The notes under the pieces are model-generated. The model ran no database searches and was not told the DNA's origin. It worked only from the letters and a program-made list of their open reading frames with translations. The position numbers and the translations under genes are program-made. From JAUUSJ01 sp051880475 (GTDB lineage Bacteria > Bacillota > Clostridia > Lachnospirales > Lachnospiraceae): DNA of 48,957 nt. Positions within the stretch are counted from its first letter, which is position 1; every line of letters starts with the position of its first letter. Location: positions 1 through 48,957 of the forward strand of contig JBJEOA010000035.1 in the NCBI GenBank assembly GCA_051880475.1, written 5' to 3'. Positions 1 through 8,462 of the stretch are shown piece by piece.

Positions 1-233
1 AGACAGGAAGTTATACAAATAGAGATGGCGTTAAGGTTTATACAACAGATGTTGTTGTAGAAGAGCAAGATTTTTGTGAGAGCAAAAATGCAAACCAGGG
101 CGGCTATATGGATAACGGATATCAGGGTGGTTATCAGAGACAGGAACAGCAAAGACCATCTCCAAGCATGGCAGCTGGTGACGGATTTATGACTATACCA
201 GACGGACTAGATGAGGAACTACCATTTAATTAA
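1..233 (+). CDS. ssb: Single-stranded DNA-binding protein, C-terminal part (5' end outside window)
   Basis: Open from the left edge in the frame starting at base 3, ending at TAA 231-233. The visible 76 residues start with the last part of an OB fold (TGSYTNRDGVKVYTTDVVVE) and continue into a Gly/Gln-rich disordered linker. They end in the acidic-hydrophobic tip DGLDEELPFN. That tip is the SSB tail that docks replication and repair partners on single-stranded DNA. rpsR follows 54 bases later, the usual rpsF-ssb-rpsR order of Firmicutes; rpsF is presumably just outside the window. Identity is firm; only the N-terminus is missing. Confidence 0.95.
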   Translation, partial: TGSYTNRDGVKVYTTDVVVEEQDFCESKNANQGGYMDNGYQGGYQRQEQQRPSPSMAAGDGFMTIPDGLDEELPFN

Positions 234-287
234 AAATTAATTATAGAAATTTTAGGATTTCGATGAATCATAATAGGAGGTAATATC

Positions 288-551
288 ATGGCTTATAATA
301 AAAGTGAGCGTGCTGATTCTCCAATGAGAAGAAGAACAACACGTAGAAGAAAAAAAGTATGTGTATTCTGTACAGATAAGAATGCAACAATGGATTATAA
401 AGATGTAAATAAGTTAAAGAGATATGTATCTGAGAGAGGTAAAATTTTACCTAGAAGAATTACAGGAAACTGTGCAAAACATCAGAGAGCTTTAACAGTG
501 GCAATCAAGAGAGCAAGACACGTTGCTTTAATGCCTTACGTACAGGACTAA
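288..551 (+). CDS. rpsR: 30S ribosomal protein S18
   Basis: An 87-residue basic protein with the S18 core: RRRKKVCVFCTDKN (Cys pair as in zinc-type S18), YKDVNKLKRYVSERGKILPRR and the C-terminal CAKHQRALTVAIKRARHVALMPY. It binds 16S rRNA together with S6 in the small-subunit platform. The length is normal for the family, allowing for an N-terminal extension of about 10 residues. The ATG is preceded by a strong AGGAGG at 276-281. It is probably cotranscribed with ssb upstream and is closed by a terminator directly after the stop. Confidence 0.97.
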   Translation: MAYNKSERADSPMRRRTTRRRKKVCVFCTDKNATMDYKDVNKLKRYVSERGKILPRRITGNCAKHQRALTVAIKRARHVALMPYVQD

Positions 552-570
552 TCTGAATAAAAGATAATTA

Positions 571-611
571 GGAGATTACTTAAAATTTGTTTTGAGTAAT
601 CTCTTTTTTAC
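571..611 (+). terminator. Rho-independent terminator after rpsR
   Basis: Arms gagattactt (572-581) and gagtaatctc (594-603) form a near-perfect stem with an AT-rich loop, followed by a T run. It closes the ssb-rpsR transcript. A structured repeat begins immediately after the T run. Confidence 0.85.
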
Positions 612-775
612 TATGAAAGTCCCTGTCAAGCGCCGAAGCAAATTGAGCTTGCTCAAATTTGCTTTGGCATTTGACAGACTAAACCGTATGAGTACGGAAA
701 GCGATAGCTTGGAGTACGAATACGGTGGCGATTGCGGGAGTGCGAAGCATGGAGCAATCGCAGGACTTTCATAGA
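611..775 (+). repeat. Structured palindromic element, family 1, copy a
   Basis: The outer arms ctatgaaagtcc (611-622) and ggactttcatag (764-775) are inverted repeats. Between them lie further stems: gtcaa...ttgac enclosing gaagcaaattgagc/gctcaaatttgctt, a ccgta...tacgg stem, and cgattgc/gcaatcg around 729-759. The whole folds as a multi-branched structure. The end sequence tgaaagtccctgtca recurs at 13111-13125 and 39195-39209 (both inverted) and partly at 783-803. No protein-coding potential is evident. The family name is unknown to me; it may be a non-autonomous mobile element or a structured RNA. Confidence 0.7.
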
Positions 776-782
776 AGTATGG

Positions 783-803
783 AGAAAGTCCCTGACGCGA
801 CGA
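783..803 (+). repeat. Family 1 repeat, end fragment
   Basis: gaaagtccctgacgcgacgaa resembles the inner end of the element beginning at 613 and the reverse complement of 13102-13124. It lies 7 bases after the outer arm of copy a, so two element ends sit in tandem just before the ABC exporter gene. Confidence 0.55.
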
Positions 804-832
804 ATGAAAGGATTAGAAGAGGTAAAATAAAA

Positions 833-2575
833 GTGAAAAAATTACTAATTTACTTAAAAGATTATAAAAAAGAATGTATTTTAGCGCCACTTTTTAAAAT
901 GCTAGAGGCTACATTTGAATTATTTGTACCTCTTGTTGTGGCGGCGATTATTGATAAAGGAATCGCAAACGGAAATAAAATGTTTATTGTTAGTAGAGCA
1001 GGAATATTAGTTTTGCTTGCGATGATTGGGCTTATCTGGGCGATTACGGCACAGTATTTTGCAGCAAAAGCGGCAGTTGGATTTGCGACAAAAATAAAAC
1101 ATGCATTATTTAATAAAATTCAGAGTTTATCATTTTCAGAAATTGATCGACTTGGAACATCGTCTATGATTACGAGAATGACAAGTGATGTCAATCAAGT
1201 GCAATCAGGAGTAAACCTTGTTTTGCGATTATTTTTGAGATCTCCATTTATTGTATTTGGAGCAATGATCATGGCATTCACAATTGATGTGGGAGAAGCA
1301 TTTATATTTGTTGTTACAATTCCACTTTTAGCGATAGTTGTATTTGGCATTATGCTTGCGAGTATTCCTCTTTATAAAAAAGTACAGCAATGTTTAGACC
1401 GTGTGCTTGGAAGTACAAGAGAGAACTTAACTGGTATTCGTGTTATTCGTGCATTTTGTAGAGAAAATGCCGAGATAGAGGCATTTGACGAGAAAGCGAG
1501 TGACTTAAATATAATGCAAAAATATGTCGGAAAGATTTCAGCGCTTATGAATCCGATTACTTATATTATTATTAATGGGGCAGTTATTGTACTCATTTGG
1601 GGCGGAGCACTTCGTGTAGATGCTGGAATTTTGACACAGGGACAGGTTGTAGCTCTCTATAATTATATGTCCCAAATTTTAGTTGAGCTAATAAAATTGG
1701 CAAATTTAATTATCAATGTGACAAAGGCAGTTTCTTGTGGAAATCGTATTCAGACTATTTTTGAGATTGAGAGCGAGCAAAAGACACAGATAAAATCTAT
1801 TTCAGGAAATAAGATGAAAAAAGATGAACAATATAAGGATATTTGTGTGGCGTTTGACCATGTAGGTCTTACGTATAAGGGAGCGGGAGATGAGACATTG
1901 AGCGATATTAGTTTTACGGCTAGGTACGGTGAGACTATCGGTATTATTGGCGGTACTGGCTCAGGAAAGACTTCTCTCGTTCATATGATCCCTAGATTTT
2001 ATGATAGGACTTCTGGTGAAATTTATATTGATGGAAAAAATATTGATGCTTGGTCTGACGAGCAGCTTCGTGAGAAAGTCGGCATTGTTATGCAAAAGGC
2101 TGTCTTATTTCAGGGAACAATAAGAGAGAATCTCCTATGGGGAAATGAGAATGCAACTGACGAGGAATTGTATGAAGCGTTAGAAATTGCTCAGGCAAGA
2201 GAAATCGTCGATAATAAAGAGGGAAATCTAGATGCCGAGGTTGCACAGGCGGGAAAGAATTTTTCAGGAGGACAAAAGCAGCGTTTGACAATTGCGAGAG
2301 CTTTAGTAAAGAAGCCTGAAATTTTGATTTTGGACGATAGTGCGTCAGCTCTTGACTATGCAACAGATGCAAATTTAAGATATGCTCTTAAAAATAGAAA
2401 AGAAAAATGTTGTGTCTTTATCGTATCACAGCGCACAGCTTCCATTCAGCAGGCAGATAAAATTATTGTTTTAGACGACGGTAAAGCAGTTGGAATTGGA
2501 ACTCATGAAAAACTTTTAGAAACCTGTGAAGTTTATAAAGAAATTTACGAATCTCAGTATTCTAAGGGGGTGTAA
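833..2575 (+). CDS. ABC exporter half-transporter with degenerate ATPase site (subunit 1 of heterodimer)
   Basis: A 580-residue exporter: an N-terminal six-helix membrane domain (about residues 20-310) and a C-terminal nucleotide-binding domain. Walker A is GGTGSGKTS (about 373), the signature is FSGGQKQR (about 476), and Walker B is ILILDDSAS, with Asp where the catalytic Glu is expected. The H-loop reads VSQR instead of a His. This NBD therefore looks catalytically weak, while its intact signature serves the partner's site. I chose GTG 833 (MKKLLIYLKDYKK) because the longer in-frame ATG at 725 lies inside the structured repeat. The partner gene starts 4 bases after the stop. By analogy with TM287/288-like exporters it probably moves drugs, lipids or peptides; the substrate is unknown. 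Confidence 0.9.
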   Translation: MKKLLIYLKDYKKECILAPLFKMLEATFELFVPLVVAAIIDKGIANGNKMFIVSRAGILVLLAMIGLIWAITAQYFAAKAAVGFATKIKHALFNKIQSLSFSEIDRLGTSSMITRMTSDVNQVQSGVNLVLRLFLRSPFIVFGAMIMAFTIDVGEAFIFVVTIPLLAIVVFGIMLASIPLYKKVQQCLDRVLGSTRENLTGIRVIRAFCRENAEIEAFDEKASDLNIMQKYVGKISALMNPITYIIINGAVIVLIWGGALRVDAGILTQGQVVALYNYMSQILVELIKLANLIINVTKAVSCGNRIQTIFEIESEQKTQIKSISGNKMKKDEQYKDICVAFDHVGLTYKGAGDETLSDISFTARYGETIGIIGGTGSGKTSLVHMIPRFYDRTSGEIYIDGKNIDAWSDEQLREKVGIVMQKAVLFQGTIRENLLWGNENATDEELYEALEIAQAREIVDNKEGNLDAEVAQAGKNFSGGQKQRLTIARALVKKPEILILDDSASALDYATDANLRYALKNRKEKCCVFIVSQRTASIQQADKIIVLDDGKAVGIGTHEKLLETCEVYKEIYESQYSKGV

Positions 2576-2579
2576 ATAG

Positions 2580-4331
2580 ATGAGCAAAAAAGAACAAAAT
2601 AAGAAGACATTTCTTAGAGTGCTAGACTATATGGGAAAATATAAAATTTTCTTTGCACTATCTATTATTTTTGCAACGATTACAGTTGCATTGACTCTTT
2701 ATGTGCCGATTTTAGTAGGACAAGCAGTGGACCATATTGTGGCAAAAGGAGCAGTAGAATTTAATATAGTTTGGAAAATATTAGTAAAAATTGGAATTGT
2801 AGTACTTTTTACAGCATTGGCACAGTGGCTTATGAATATTTGCAATAATAAAATAACGTATCATATCGTTCAAGATATTCGAAAGGAGGCTTTTAGAAAA
2901 ATTCAAGTACTTCCTCTTCGATATATTGACGCACATTCCTATGGAGAGACAGTGAGCAGAATCATTACGGATGTAGACCAACTTTCAGACGGATTGCTTC
3001 TAGGATTTGCCCAGCTTTTCACAGGTGTGATTACTATTTTGGGAACGTTGATTTTTATGGTGGGTATTCATCCTCTTATTGCATTAGTAGTTGTCATTAT
3101 CACACCGCTATCTTTGTTTGTAGCCAAATTTATTGCAGAGAGAACTTCCTCCATGTTTCGTCTTCAGTCTGAGACAAGAGCAGAGCAAACTGCTTTTATC
3201 GATGAGATGATTGGAAACTTAAAAGTAGTAAAGGCATTTGCTCATGAAGATAAAAATATGGATAAATTTGATGAAATTAATGAGAAATTACAAAAATATT
3301 CTCTTCGAGCAATTTTCTTCTCCTCTATGACAAATCCAGCGACGCGTTTTGTAAATAGTATTGTGTACGCAGGAGTAGGGCTTACGGGAGCATTGACGAC
3401 AGTAGCAGGTGGAATGACGGTTGGAGGTTTAATCAGTTTTCTAAGCTATGCAAATCAGTATACAAAGCCATTTAATGAGATTTCGGGCGTCATGACGGAG
3501 CTTCAAAATGCGTTGGTATGTGCAGGACGAGTTTTTGAGCTGATAGATGAAGAGATTGAGATTCCAGACAAAGAAGATGCGAAGATTCTTGAGCATGTAC
3601 AGGGAAAGGTCGATTTAGAGCATGTATATTTTTCCTATACAGCTGATAAAGAGTTAATTCGAGATTTTAATTTATCCGTAAAGCCAGGAAGTAGAATTGC
3701 GATTGTTGGACCGACAGGATGCGGAAAGACTACGTTAATTAATTTATTAATGCGTTTCTATGATGTGGATAAAGGAGAGATTTCTGTCGATGGAAATGCG
3801 ATAAAGAATATAACGAGAAAGAGTTTAAGACAAAACTACGGAATGGTATTGCAAGAAACTTGGCTAAAAGAAGGAACAATACGAGAAAATTTAAAAATGG
3901 CGAAGCCAGATGCCACAGATGAGGAAATGATAGAGGCGGCAAAATTGGCTCATTCACATAGTTTTATTAAGAGATTGCCACAGGGCTATGATACCGTAAT
4001 TGGAGAAGATGGAGGAAGTCTTTCACAGGGGCAAAAACAGCTCTTATGTATCACAAGAATTATGCTCTCTTTGCCACCAATGCTCATTTTAGACGAGGCG
4101 ACATCTTCTATAGATACGAGAACAGAGCTAAAAATTCAAAATGCCTTCGCTAAAATGATGAAAGGTAGAACAAGTTTTATTGTAGCCCATCGCCTTTCGA
4201 CAATTCAAAGCGCAGATATTATTCTTGTTATGAAAGATGGAAATATCATTGAGCAGGGAAATCATGATACATTAATTAAGCAAAATGGTCTTTACGCGAC
4301 ACTATACAATAGTCAGTTTGCGAAAGCTTGA
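2580..4331 (+). CDS. ABC exporter half-transporter with canonical ATPase site (subunit 2 of heterodimer)
   Basis: A 583-residue exporter half with six predicted membrane helices followed by an NBD. Walker A is GPTGCGKTT (about 377), Walker B MLILDEATSS carries the catalytic Glu (about 507), and the H-loop is IVAHRLSTI. The signature is LSQGQKQLL, diverging from LSGGQ at the first Gly. Paired with the upstream gene this gives one consensus hydrolysis site (this Walker A/B plus the partner's FSGGQ) and one degenerate site, the usual arrangement of asymmetric heterodimeric exporters. An aaggggg ribosome binding site lies at the end of the partner gene. The two genes are clearly one operon. Confidence 0.92.
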   Translation: MSKKEQNKKTFLRVLDYMGKYKIFFALSIIFATITVALTLYVPILVGQAVDHIVAKGAVEFNIVWKILVKIGIVVLFTALAQWLMNICNNKITYHIVQDIRKEAFRKIQVLPLRYIDAHSYGETVSRIITDVDQLSDGLLLGFAQLFTGVITILGTLIFMVGIHPLIALVVVIITPLSLFVAKFIAERTSSMFRLQSETRAEQTAFIDEMIGNLKVVKAFAHEDKNMDKFDEINEKLQKYSLRAIFFSSMTNPATRFVNSIVYAGVGLTGALTTVAGGMTVGGLISFLSYANQYTKPFNEISGVMTELQNALVCAGRVFELIDEEIEIPDKEDAKILEHVQGKVDLEHVYFSYTADKELIRDFNLSVKPGSRIAIVGPTGCGKTTLINLLMRFYDVDKGEISVDGNAIKNITRKSLRQNYGMVLQETWLKEGTIRENLKMAKPDATDEEMIEAAKLAHSHSFIKRLPQGYDTVIGEDGGSLSQGQKQLLCITRIMLSLPPMLILDEATSSIDTRTELKIQNAFAKMMKGRTSFIVAHRLSTIQSADIILVMKDGNIIEQGNHDTLIKQNGLYATLYNSQFAKA

Positions 4332-4336
4332 GCAGT

Positions 4337-4404
4337 GCAAGAAAAAGAAAATATTAGCCGAGTGCAAGCTTGCTTGCAAGGAGGCTAAAAATTTCTTTTT
4401 CTTA
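4337..4404 (+). repeat. Large inverted repeat/terminator-like hairpin after the exporter, with first copy of a 33-bp direct repeat
   Basis: Arms aagaaaaagaaaatattagcc (4339-4359) and ggctaaaaatttcttttt (4383-4400) pair, enclosing gagtgcaagcttgcttgcaa. The segment 4337-4369 is repeated exactly at 4468-4500. A second, wider pairing (gcagtgc 4332-4338 with gcactgc 4452-4458) encloses the whole hairpin. It may terminate exporter transcription. Confidence 0.7.
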
Positions 4405-4467
4405 TAGTGCGAGAGCACGGCAGTGAGGAGAGCGAAGCGAATCCGAACTGAGCACTGCGAAAAAAAA

Positions 4468-4500
4468 GCAAGAAAAAGAAAATATTAGCCGAGTGCAAGC
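4468..4500 (+). repeat. Second copy of the 33-bp direct repeat
   Basis: Identical over 33 bases to 4337-4369 (begins gcaagaaaaag, ends gagtgcaagc). Unlike the first copy it lacks the complementary arm, so it looks like a truncated duplication of that hairpin. Confidence 0.75.
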
Positions 4501-4528
4501 AAGCATGTAATCGAGAGGTGCGAGAATG

Positions 4529-4702
4529 AAAAGTGATATTTTCTTTTAAAACGATAGCAAGGCTTCCAAAGATTTTAACTGCACTAGCTTTGCTGCGGGA
4601 GCGTTGTTTGAGTCCGAAGGACGAGTTCGCGGGAGCAGCATAAATAAGCGTGCGGTTAAAATTTGGAAACGAAGCGTGTTGAAAAAGAAAATATCACTTT
4701 TT
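4529..4702 (+). repeat. Structured repeat, family 2, copy A
   Basis: A perfect 19-base outer inverted repeat: aaaagtgatattttctttt (4529-4547) with its reverse complement at 4684-4702. The core begins cgatagcaaggcttcc and ends gtttccaaattttaacc in reverse complement. This core recurs in inverted orientation at 30967-31064, where about 30 central bases are missing and the outer arms have a different sequence. No ORF of note. From 4703 to 5002 I see only AT-rich spacer, a fragment of the same core (aaaacgatagcaaaatct near 4802) and a promoter. Confidence 0.8.
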
Positions 4703-4855
4703 CTCTCTCTCAATCAAGTTACCCAATAGATTAGCCTTTTAGTCAATAAGGTCGATAAGGGGTTATAATGAAAAAAAGCCAAGCTTGCACCATTTCCCAG
4801 TAAAACGATAGCAAAATCTTACAATAATCTAAAATTTAAGAATTCCCTCTTCCAC

Positions 4856-4883
4856 TTTACTAAAATTTGTGTTAAAGTATAAC
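4856..4883 (+). promoter_or_regulatory. Possible sigma-A promoter for the first L,D-transpeptidase
   Basis: TTTACT (4856-4861), a 16-base spacer, then TATAAC (4878-4883), about 120 bases upstream of the gene at 5003. The match is moderate. Confidence 0.4.
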
Positions 4884-5002
4884 TTAGTACGGAAAGAAGC
4901 TATTATAATTACTATATGTAGGAAAATAGCTATTTTCATTTAAACAAATCAACAGATTAACAAATTAACATGAGAGGGAAAATTTAAAGAAAGGAAAAAG
5001 AG

Positions 5003-6430
5003 ATGGCAAGGGATAAAGTAAAAAATAGTGTAAAAGAGCCGATGCCTAAATGGAAAAAAATACTAATTGGTGTCGTGATATTTTTATTAATTGTATATGC
5101 AGCAGGTGTCGCATTTTTTCACTGGCATTTTCAATTTCAGACGACATTGAATGGCCATAAAGTGGATTTTAAAAATGCAAATGATGTTAAAAAAGAATTA
5201 ACGGAATCTATCAGTGATTTCGACTTAGAATTAAAAGAGAGAGAGAATAAAACTGAACAGATTAAGGCAAAGGATATCGGGGTAAGACTAGAATATAATT
5301 ATGAAGTCTATTATGCACTAAGAAATCAAAATGAATTTTTATGGTTTATCGAGTGTTTCAAGAAAAAAGAGCCAAAGATAGAGGCTGATATTTCTTATGA
5401 CTCAGAAAAATTAGATAAAATAATTGATGAGTTAGAGTGTATGGATAAAAAGAAAGATAAAAAATGTTCTAATGCAAAAGTTGAGTATAAAGATGGAAAG
5501 TATCAGATTATACCAGAGGTAGAAGGTACTGAAGTCGATAAAGACAGTTTAAAAAAGAATATTTTAAAAGCTTTCAAGAAAAATGAGACAGTTGTAAATA
5601 TGGATAAGGACGGTTCTTATAAAGCTCCAACGATTCGAGCTACTGATAAAGTAGTAACAGATGCCCTAAGAACAGCACAAAAGTATGCAAGAACAAAGAT
5701 TACATACAAATTTGCTAATAAAAAGGAAGTCTGTGATAAAAAGTTAATTCATAAGTGGATTAATATTGATAGTAAGATGAAAGTATCTTTGGACTATGAG
5801 AAGGTTTTAGACTATATTGAAGAACTTGCGGCTAAGTATGACACTTATCAAAGAAGTGTGAAATTAAAATCTCATAGTGGAAATACAGTTACAGTTCCAG
5901 CTGGTGGTTCTTACGGTTGGAAGATTAGTGAGACAAAAGAAGCTAAGAGACTTATGCAGTTAATTGAGCAGGGCAGAAGCTTGACAAAAGAGCCAAAATA
6001 CTTACTAAGAGCAGAAAAAGGTAAGAGAACATCTGTAGATGCAAACTGCGATACTTATATCGAGATTAGTATTAGTGCACAGCATATGTGGGCTTATAAG
6101 AATGGAAAATGTATCGTGTCTACTCCTGTTGTAACAGGTGATGTAGTAAGAGGCGGTAGAGAAACAAATAAAGGTGCTTATTATATTATCTACAAGCAAA
6201 GTCCAGCTGTATTAAGAGGAAGAAATAACTCGTATGCTTCACCAGTTACATTCTGGATGCCATTTAATGGTGAGGAAGGTGAAGGTATTCACGACGCTTC
6301 TTGGAGAAGTAATTATGGTGGTTCTATTTACAGAGGTAATGGTTCTCACGGCTGTGTAAATACACCTTACGCGAATGCTAAGAAGATTTATCAGAATTTT
6401 GAATCTGGAACACCAGTATTTATTTATTAA
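5003..6430 (+). CDS. Membrane-anchored L,D-transpeptidase (YkuD family), paralogue 1
   Basis: 475 residues. A short basic cytoplasmic N-terminus is followed by one membrane helix (about residues 18-40, KKILIGVVIFLLIVYAAGVAFF). Then comes a long lysine-rich extracellular region of the peptidoglycan-binding type that precedes YkuD domains. The C-terminal YkuD domain (about 345-475) has GIHDASW and the catalytic SHGCVNTP (Cys451). Such enzymes form 3-3 peptide cross-links or attach groups to peptidoglycan outside the membrane. The ATG has an AAGGAAAAAG ribosome binding site. It is monocistronic with its own terminator. Two related genes lie at 26460 and 27900; this one is closest to the latter (shared FFHWHFQ and NEFLWFI). 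Confidence 0.92.
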   Translation: MARDKVKNSVKEPMPKWKKILIGVVIFLLIVYAAGVAFFHWHFQFQTTLNGHKVDFKNANDVKKELTESISDFDLELKERENKTEQIKAKDIGVRLEYNYEVYYALRNQNEFLWFIECFKKKEPKIEADISYDSEKLDKIIDELECMDKKKDKKCSNAKVEYKDGKYQIIPEVEGTEVDKDSLKKNILKAFKKNETVVNMDKDGSYKAPTIRATDKVVTDALRTAQKYARTKITYKFANKKEVCDKKLIHKWINIDSKMKVSLDYEKVLDYIEELAAKYDTYQRSVKLKSHSGNTVTVPAGGSYGWKISETKEAKRLMQLIEQGRSLTKEPKYLLRAEKGKRTSVDANCDTYIEISISAQHMWAYKNGKCIVSTPVVTGDVVRGGRETNKGAYYIIYKQSPAVLRGRNNSYASPVTFWMPFNGEEGEGIHDASWRSNYGGSIYRGNGSHGCVNTPYANAKKIYQNFESGTPVFIY

Positions 6431-6437
6431 AAAGATA

Positions 6438-6467
6438 GAGGAGATATCATCAGCGATATCTCCTTTT
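6438..6467 (+). terminator. Terminator between the L,D-transpeptidase and trpA, probably bidirectional
   Basis: ggagatatc (6438-6446) and gatatctcc (6453-6461) form a perfect 9-bp stem followed by TTTTTT. On the other strand the same stem is followed by a T-rich stretch, so it could also end the convergent trp transcript. Confidence 0.85.
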
Positions 6468-6510
6468 TTGTACTTATAATAGGTTTTATTTTTTATATTT
6501 ATAATAGGTT

Positions 6511-7281
6511 TTACATAATTGCATTTTTCATAGAAGCAATATAATCGTAAATATATGGTGCAGCATTATCTCCGTGTTTTGCAATAAGTTTTACGATTGC
6601 ACTTCCTACGATAACACCGTCTGCATATTGGGAAATGGTTTTTGCCTGCTCTGGTGTATTAATTCCAAATCCGACAGCAGCTGGAGTATCACTTGTAGCC
6701 TTGACGGCTTTTAAGATAGAAGGAAGGTCTGTCTTAATCTCAGCTCTCACTCCCGTCACACCCATCGAAGCGACAACGTAGAGGAATCCGGAGGAATCCT
6801 CAGCGATTGTCTTAATTCTCTGCTCAGATGTTGGAGCGATGAGGGAAATGATATCAACGTCATACTGTTTTGCGATAGATGCAAGTTCCCCTTTTTCTTC
6901 AAAAGGAAGGTCTGGGATAATTAAACCGTCAAGCCCTAGTTGCTGACAGCGGGCGAGAAATTTTTCGTAACCGTATTTAAATACAGGGTTTAAGTAAGTT
7001 AAAAAGACAAGAGGGATATCTGTTTTTTTGCGGATAGAAGCAACTAAGTCAAAGATATCATCGGTTGTCACGTTATTTTTTAAGGCACGAACATTGGCTT
7101 CCTGGATAACAGGGCCGTCTGCAATAGGGTCAGAAAAAGGAATTCCAATTTCTACCAAATCAGCTCCTGCTTTTTCAGCGGTTAAGACAAACTCTTCTGT
7201 TTTTTCTAAGCTAGGGTCGCCGGCAGTGATAAAGGCGATAAAAGCTTTTTTATTTTCAAATGCATTTTTTATTTTACTCAT
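6511..7281 (-). CDS. trpA: Tryptophan synthase alpha chain
   Basis: 256 residues. The TIM barrel cleaves indole-3-glycerol phosphate to indole and glyceraldehyde 3-phosphate; indole is channelled to TrpB. The catalytic motifs EIGIPFSDPIADGPVIQ (both acids present), IPDLPFEE and GFGI are visible. The start is ATG 7281 (MSKIKNAF), which overlaps the end of trpB within ATGAGTAA and has AGGAG nine bases upstream. An in-frame TTG at 7290 is less likely. It is the last gene of the trp operon. Just downstream, two copies of ttataataggtttta (around 6475 and 6500) flank the convergent terminator. Confidence 0.97.
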   Translation of the reverse strand: MSKIKNAFENKKAFIAFITAGDPSLEKTEEFVLTAEKAGADLVEIGIPFSDPIADGPVIQEANVRALKNNVTTDDIFDLVASIRKKTDIPLVFLTYLNPVFKYGYEKFLARCQQLGLDGLIIPDLPFEEKGELASIAKQYDVDIISLIAPTSEQRIKTIAEDSSGFLYVVASMGVTGVRAEIKTDLPSILKAVKATSDTPAAVGFGINTPEQAKTISQYADGVIVGSAIVKLIAKHGDNAAPYIYDYIASMKNAIM

Positions 7282-8458
7282 GAATATCAACTCCTCTATA
7301 TCTAGCGATAGCAGCTACATCTTTATCTCCACGTCCAGATAAACAGATAATAACGCTCTCATCTTTTTTCATTGTTGGGACAATCTTTAGTGCGTGAGCG
7401 ACTGCGTGGGCACTCTCAATAGCACAGATAATACCTTCTGTTTTTGCTAGGTATTCAAATGCAGCTACGGCCTCATCATCTGTGACAGGGACATACTGTG
7501 CTCGGCCAGTGTCGTGAAGATTTGCGTGCTCAGGTCCAATTCCTGGATAATCAAGTCCAGCAGAAATGGAATAAACAGGAGCAATCTGACCGTATTCATT
7601 TTGACAGAAATATGATTTCATGCCGTGGAAGATTCCTAAACTTCCTTTTGCGATAGTGGCTGCATGCATTTTTGTCTCAATTCCTTTTCCTGCCGCCTCA
7701 CATCCGATTAATTGCACATTTTCATCAGGGATGAAATTATAGAACATTCCCATAGCATTGCTTCCACCGCCGACACATGCCATAACTGCGGCTGGAAGTT
7801 TTCCCTCATACTCTAAAATTTGTTCTCTAGCTTCCTTGCTTATAACACTTTGGAAATCTCTTACAATCATAGGAAATGGGTGAGGTCCCATGACAGAGCC
7901 AAGAACATACATAGTATCGTGAACTCTAGCAGTCCACTCTCTCATTGTCTCAGAAACAGCATCTTTTAATGTCATAGTGCCAGTTGTGACAGCGTGGACT
8001 TTTGCCCCGAGAAGTTCCATACGATATACATTAAGTGCCTGACGCTCTGTGTCTTCTTTTCCCATAAAAATTTCACATTCCATATCAAGAAGAGCGGCTG
8101 CGGTTGCAGTTGCCACACCATGCTGACCAGCACCAGTCTCAGCGATGACACGAGTTTTGCCCATTTTTTTTGCGAGTAATACTTGACCTAATACGTTATT
8201 GATTTTATGGGAACCTGTGTGGTTTAGGTCTTCTCTTTTTAAATATACTTTTGCTCCACCTAAATCTTTTGTCATTTTTTCAGCATAGTAAAGAAGAGAT
8301 GGACGACCAGCATAGTTATTGAGTAAATCTTGTAATTCTTTATTAAATTCAGGGTCATTTTTATAATATTCATAGCATTTTTCAATGTGGATTACTTCAT
8401 TCATTAATGTTTCTGGAATGTATTGTCCACCGTGAATACCATATCTACCTTTTGACAT
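7274..8458 (-). CDS. trpB: Tryptophan synthase beta chain
   Basis: 394 residues, full length. This PLP enzyme condenses indole with serine to make tryptophan in the alpha2-beta2 complex. HTGSHKINN carries the PLP lysine, ETGAGQHG the catalytic Glu loop, and GGGSNAMGMF the phosphate-binding loop. TrpB1 type, i.e. the classical partner of TrpA. It starts with ATG 4 bases upstream of the trpF end and overlaps trpA by 8 bases, indicating translational coupling. Confidence 0.98.
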   Translation of the reverse strand: MSKGRYGIHGGQYIPETLMNEVIHIEKCYEYYKNDPEFNKELQDLLNNYAGRPSLLYYAEKMTKDLGGAKVYLKREDLNHTGSHKINNVLGQVLLAKKMGKTRVIAETGAGQHGVATATAAALLDMECEIFMGKEDTERQALNVYRMELLGAKVHAVTTGTMTLKDAVSETMREWTARVHDTMYVLGSVMGPHPFPMIVRDFQSVISKEAREQILEYEGKLPAAVMACVGGGSNAMGMFYNFIPDENVQLIGCEAAGKGIETKMHAATIAKGSLGIFHGMKSYFCQNEYGQIAPVYSISAGLDYPGIGPEHANLHDTGRAQYVPVTDDEAVAAFEYLAKTEGIICAIESAHAVAHALKIVPTMKKDESVIICLSGRGDKDVAAIARYRGVDIHE

Positions 8459-8462
8459 TTTT

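Noticed and set aside
725..832. N-terminal extension of the first exporter subunit (start at 725)
   Set aside because: The extra 36 residues are encoded by the structured repeat and do not resemble any ABC exporter N-terminus; GTG 833 gives a typical start.
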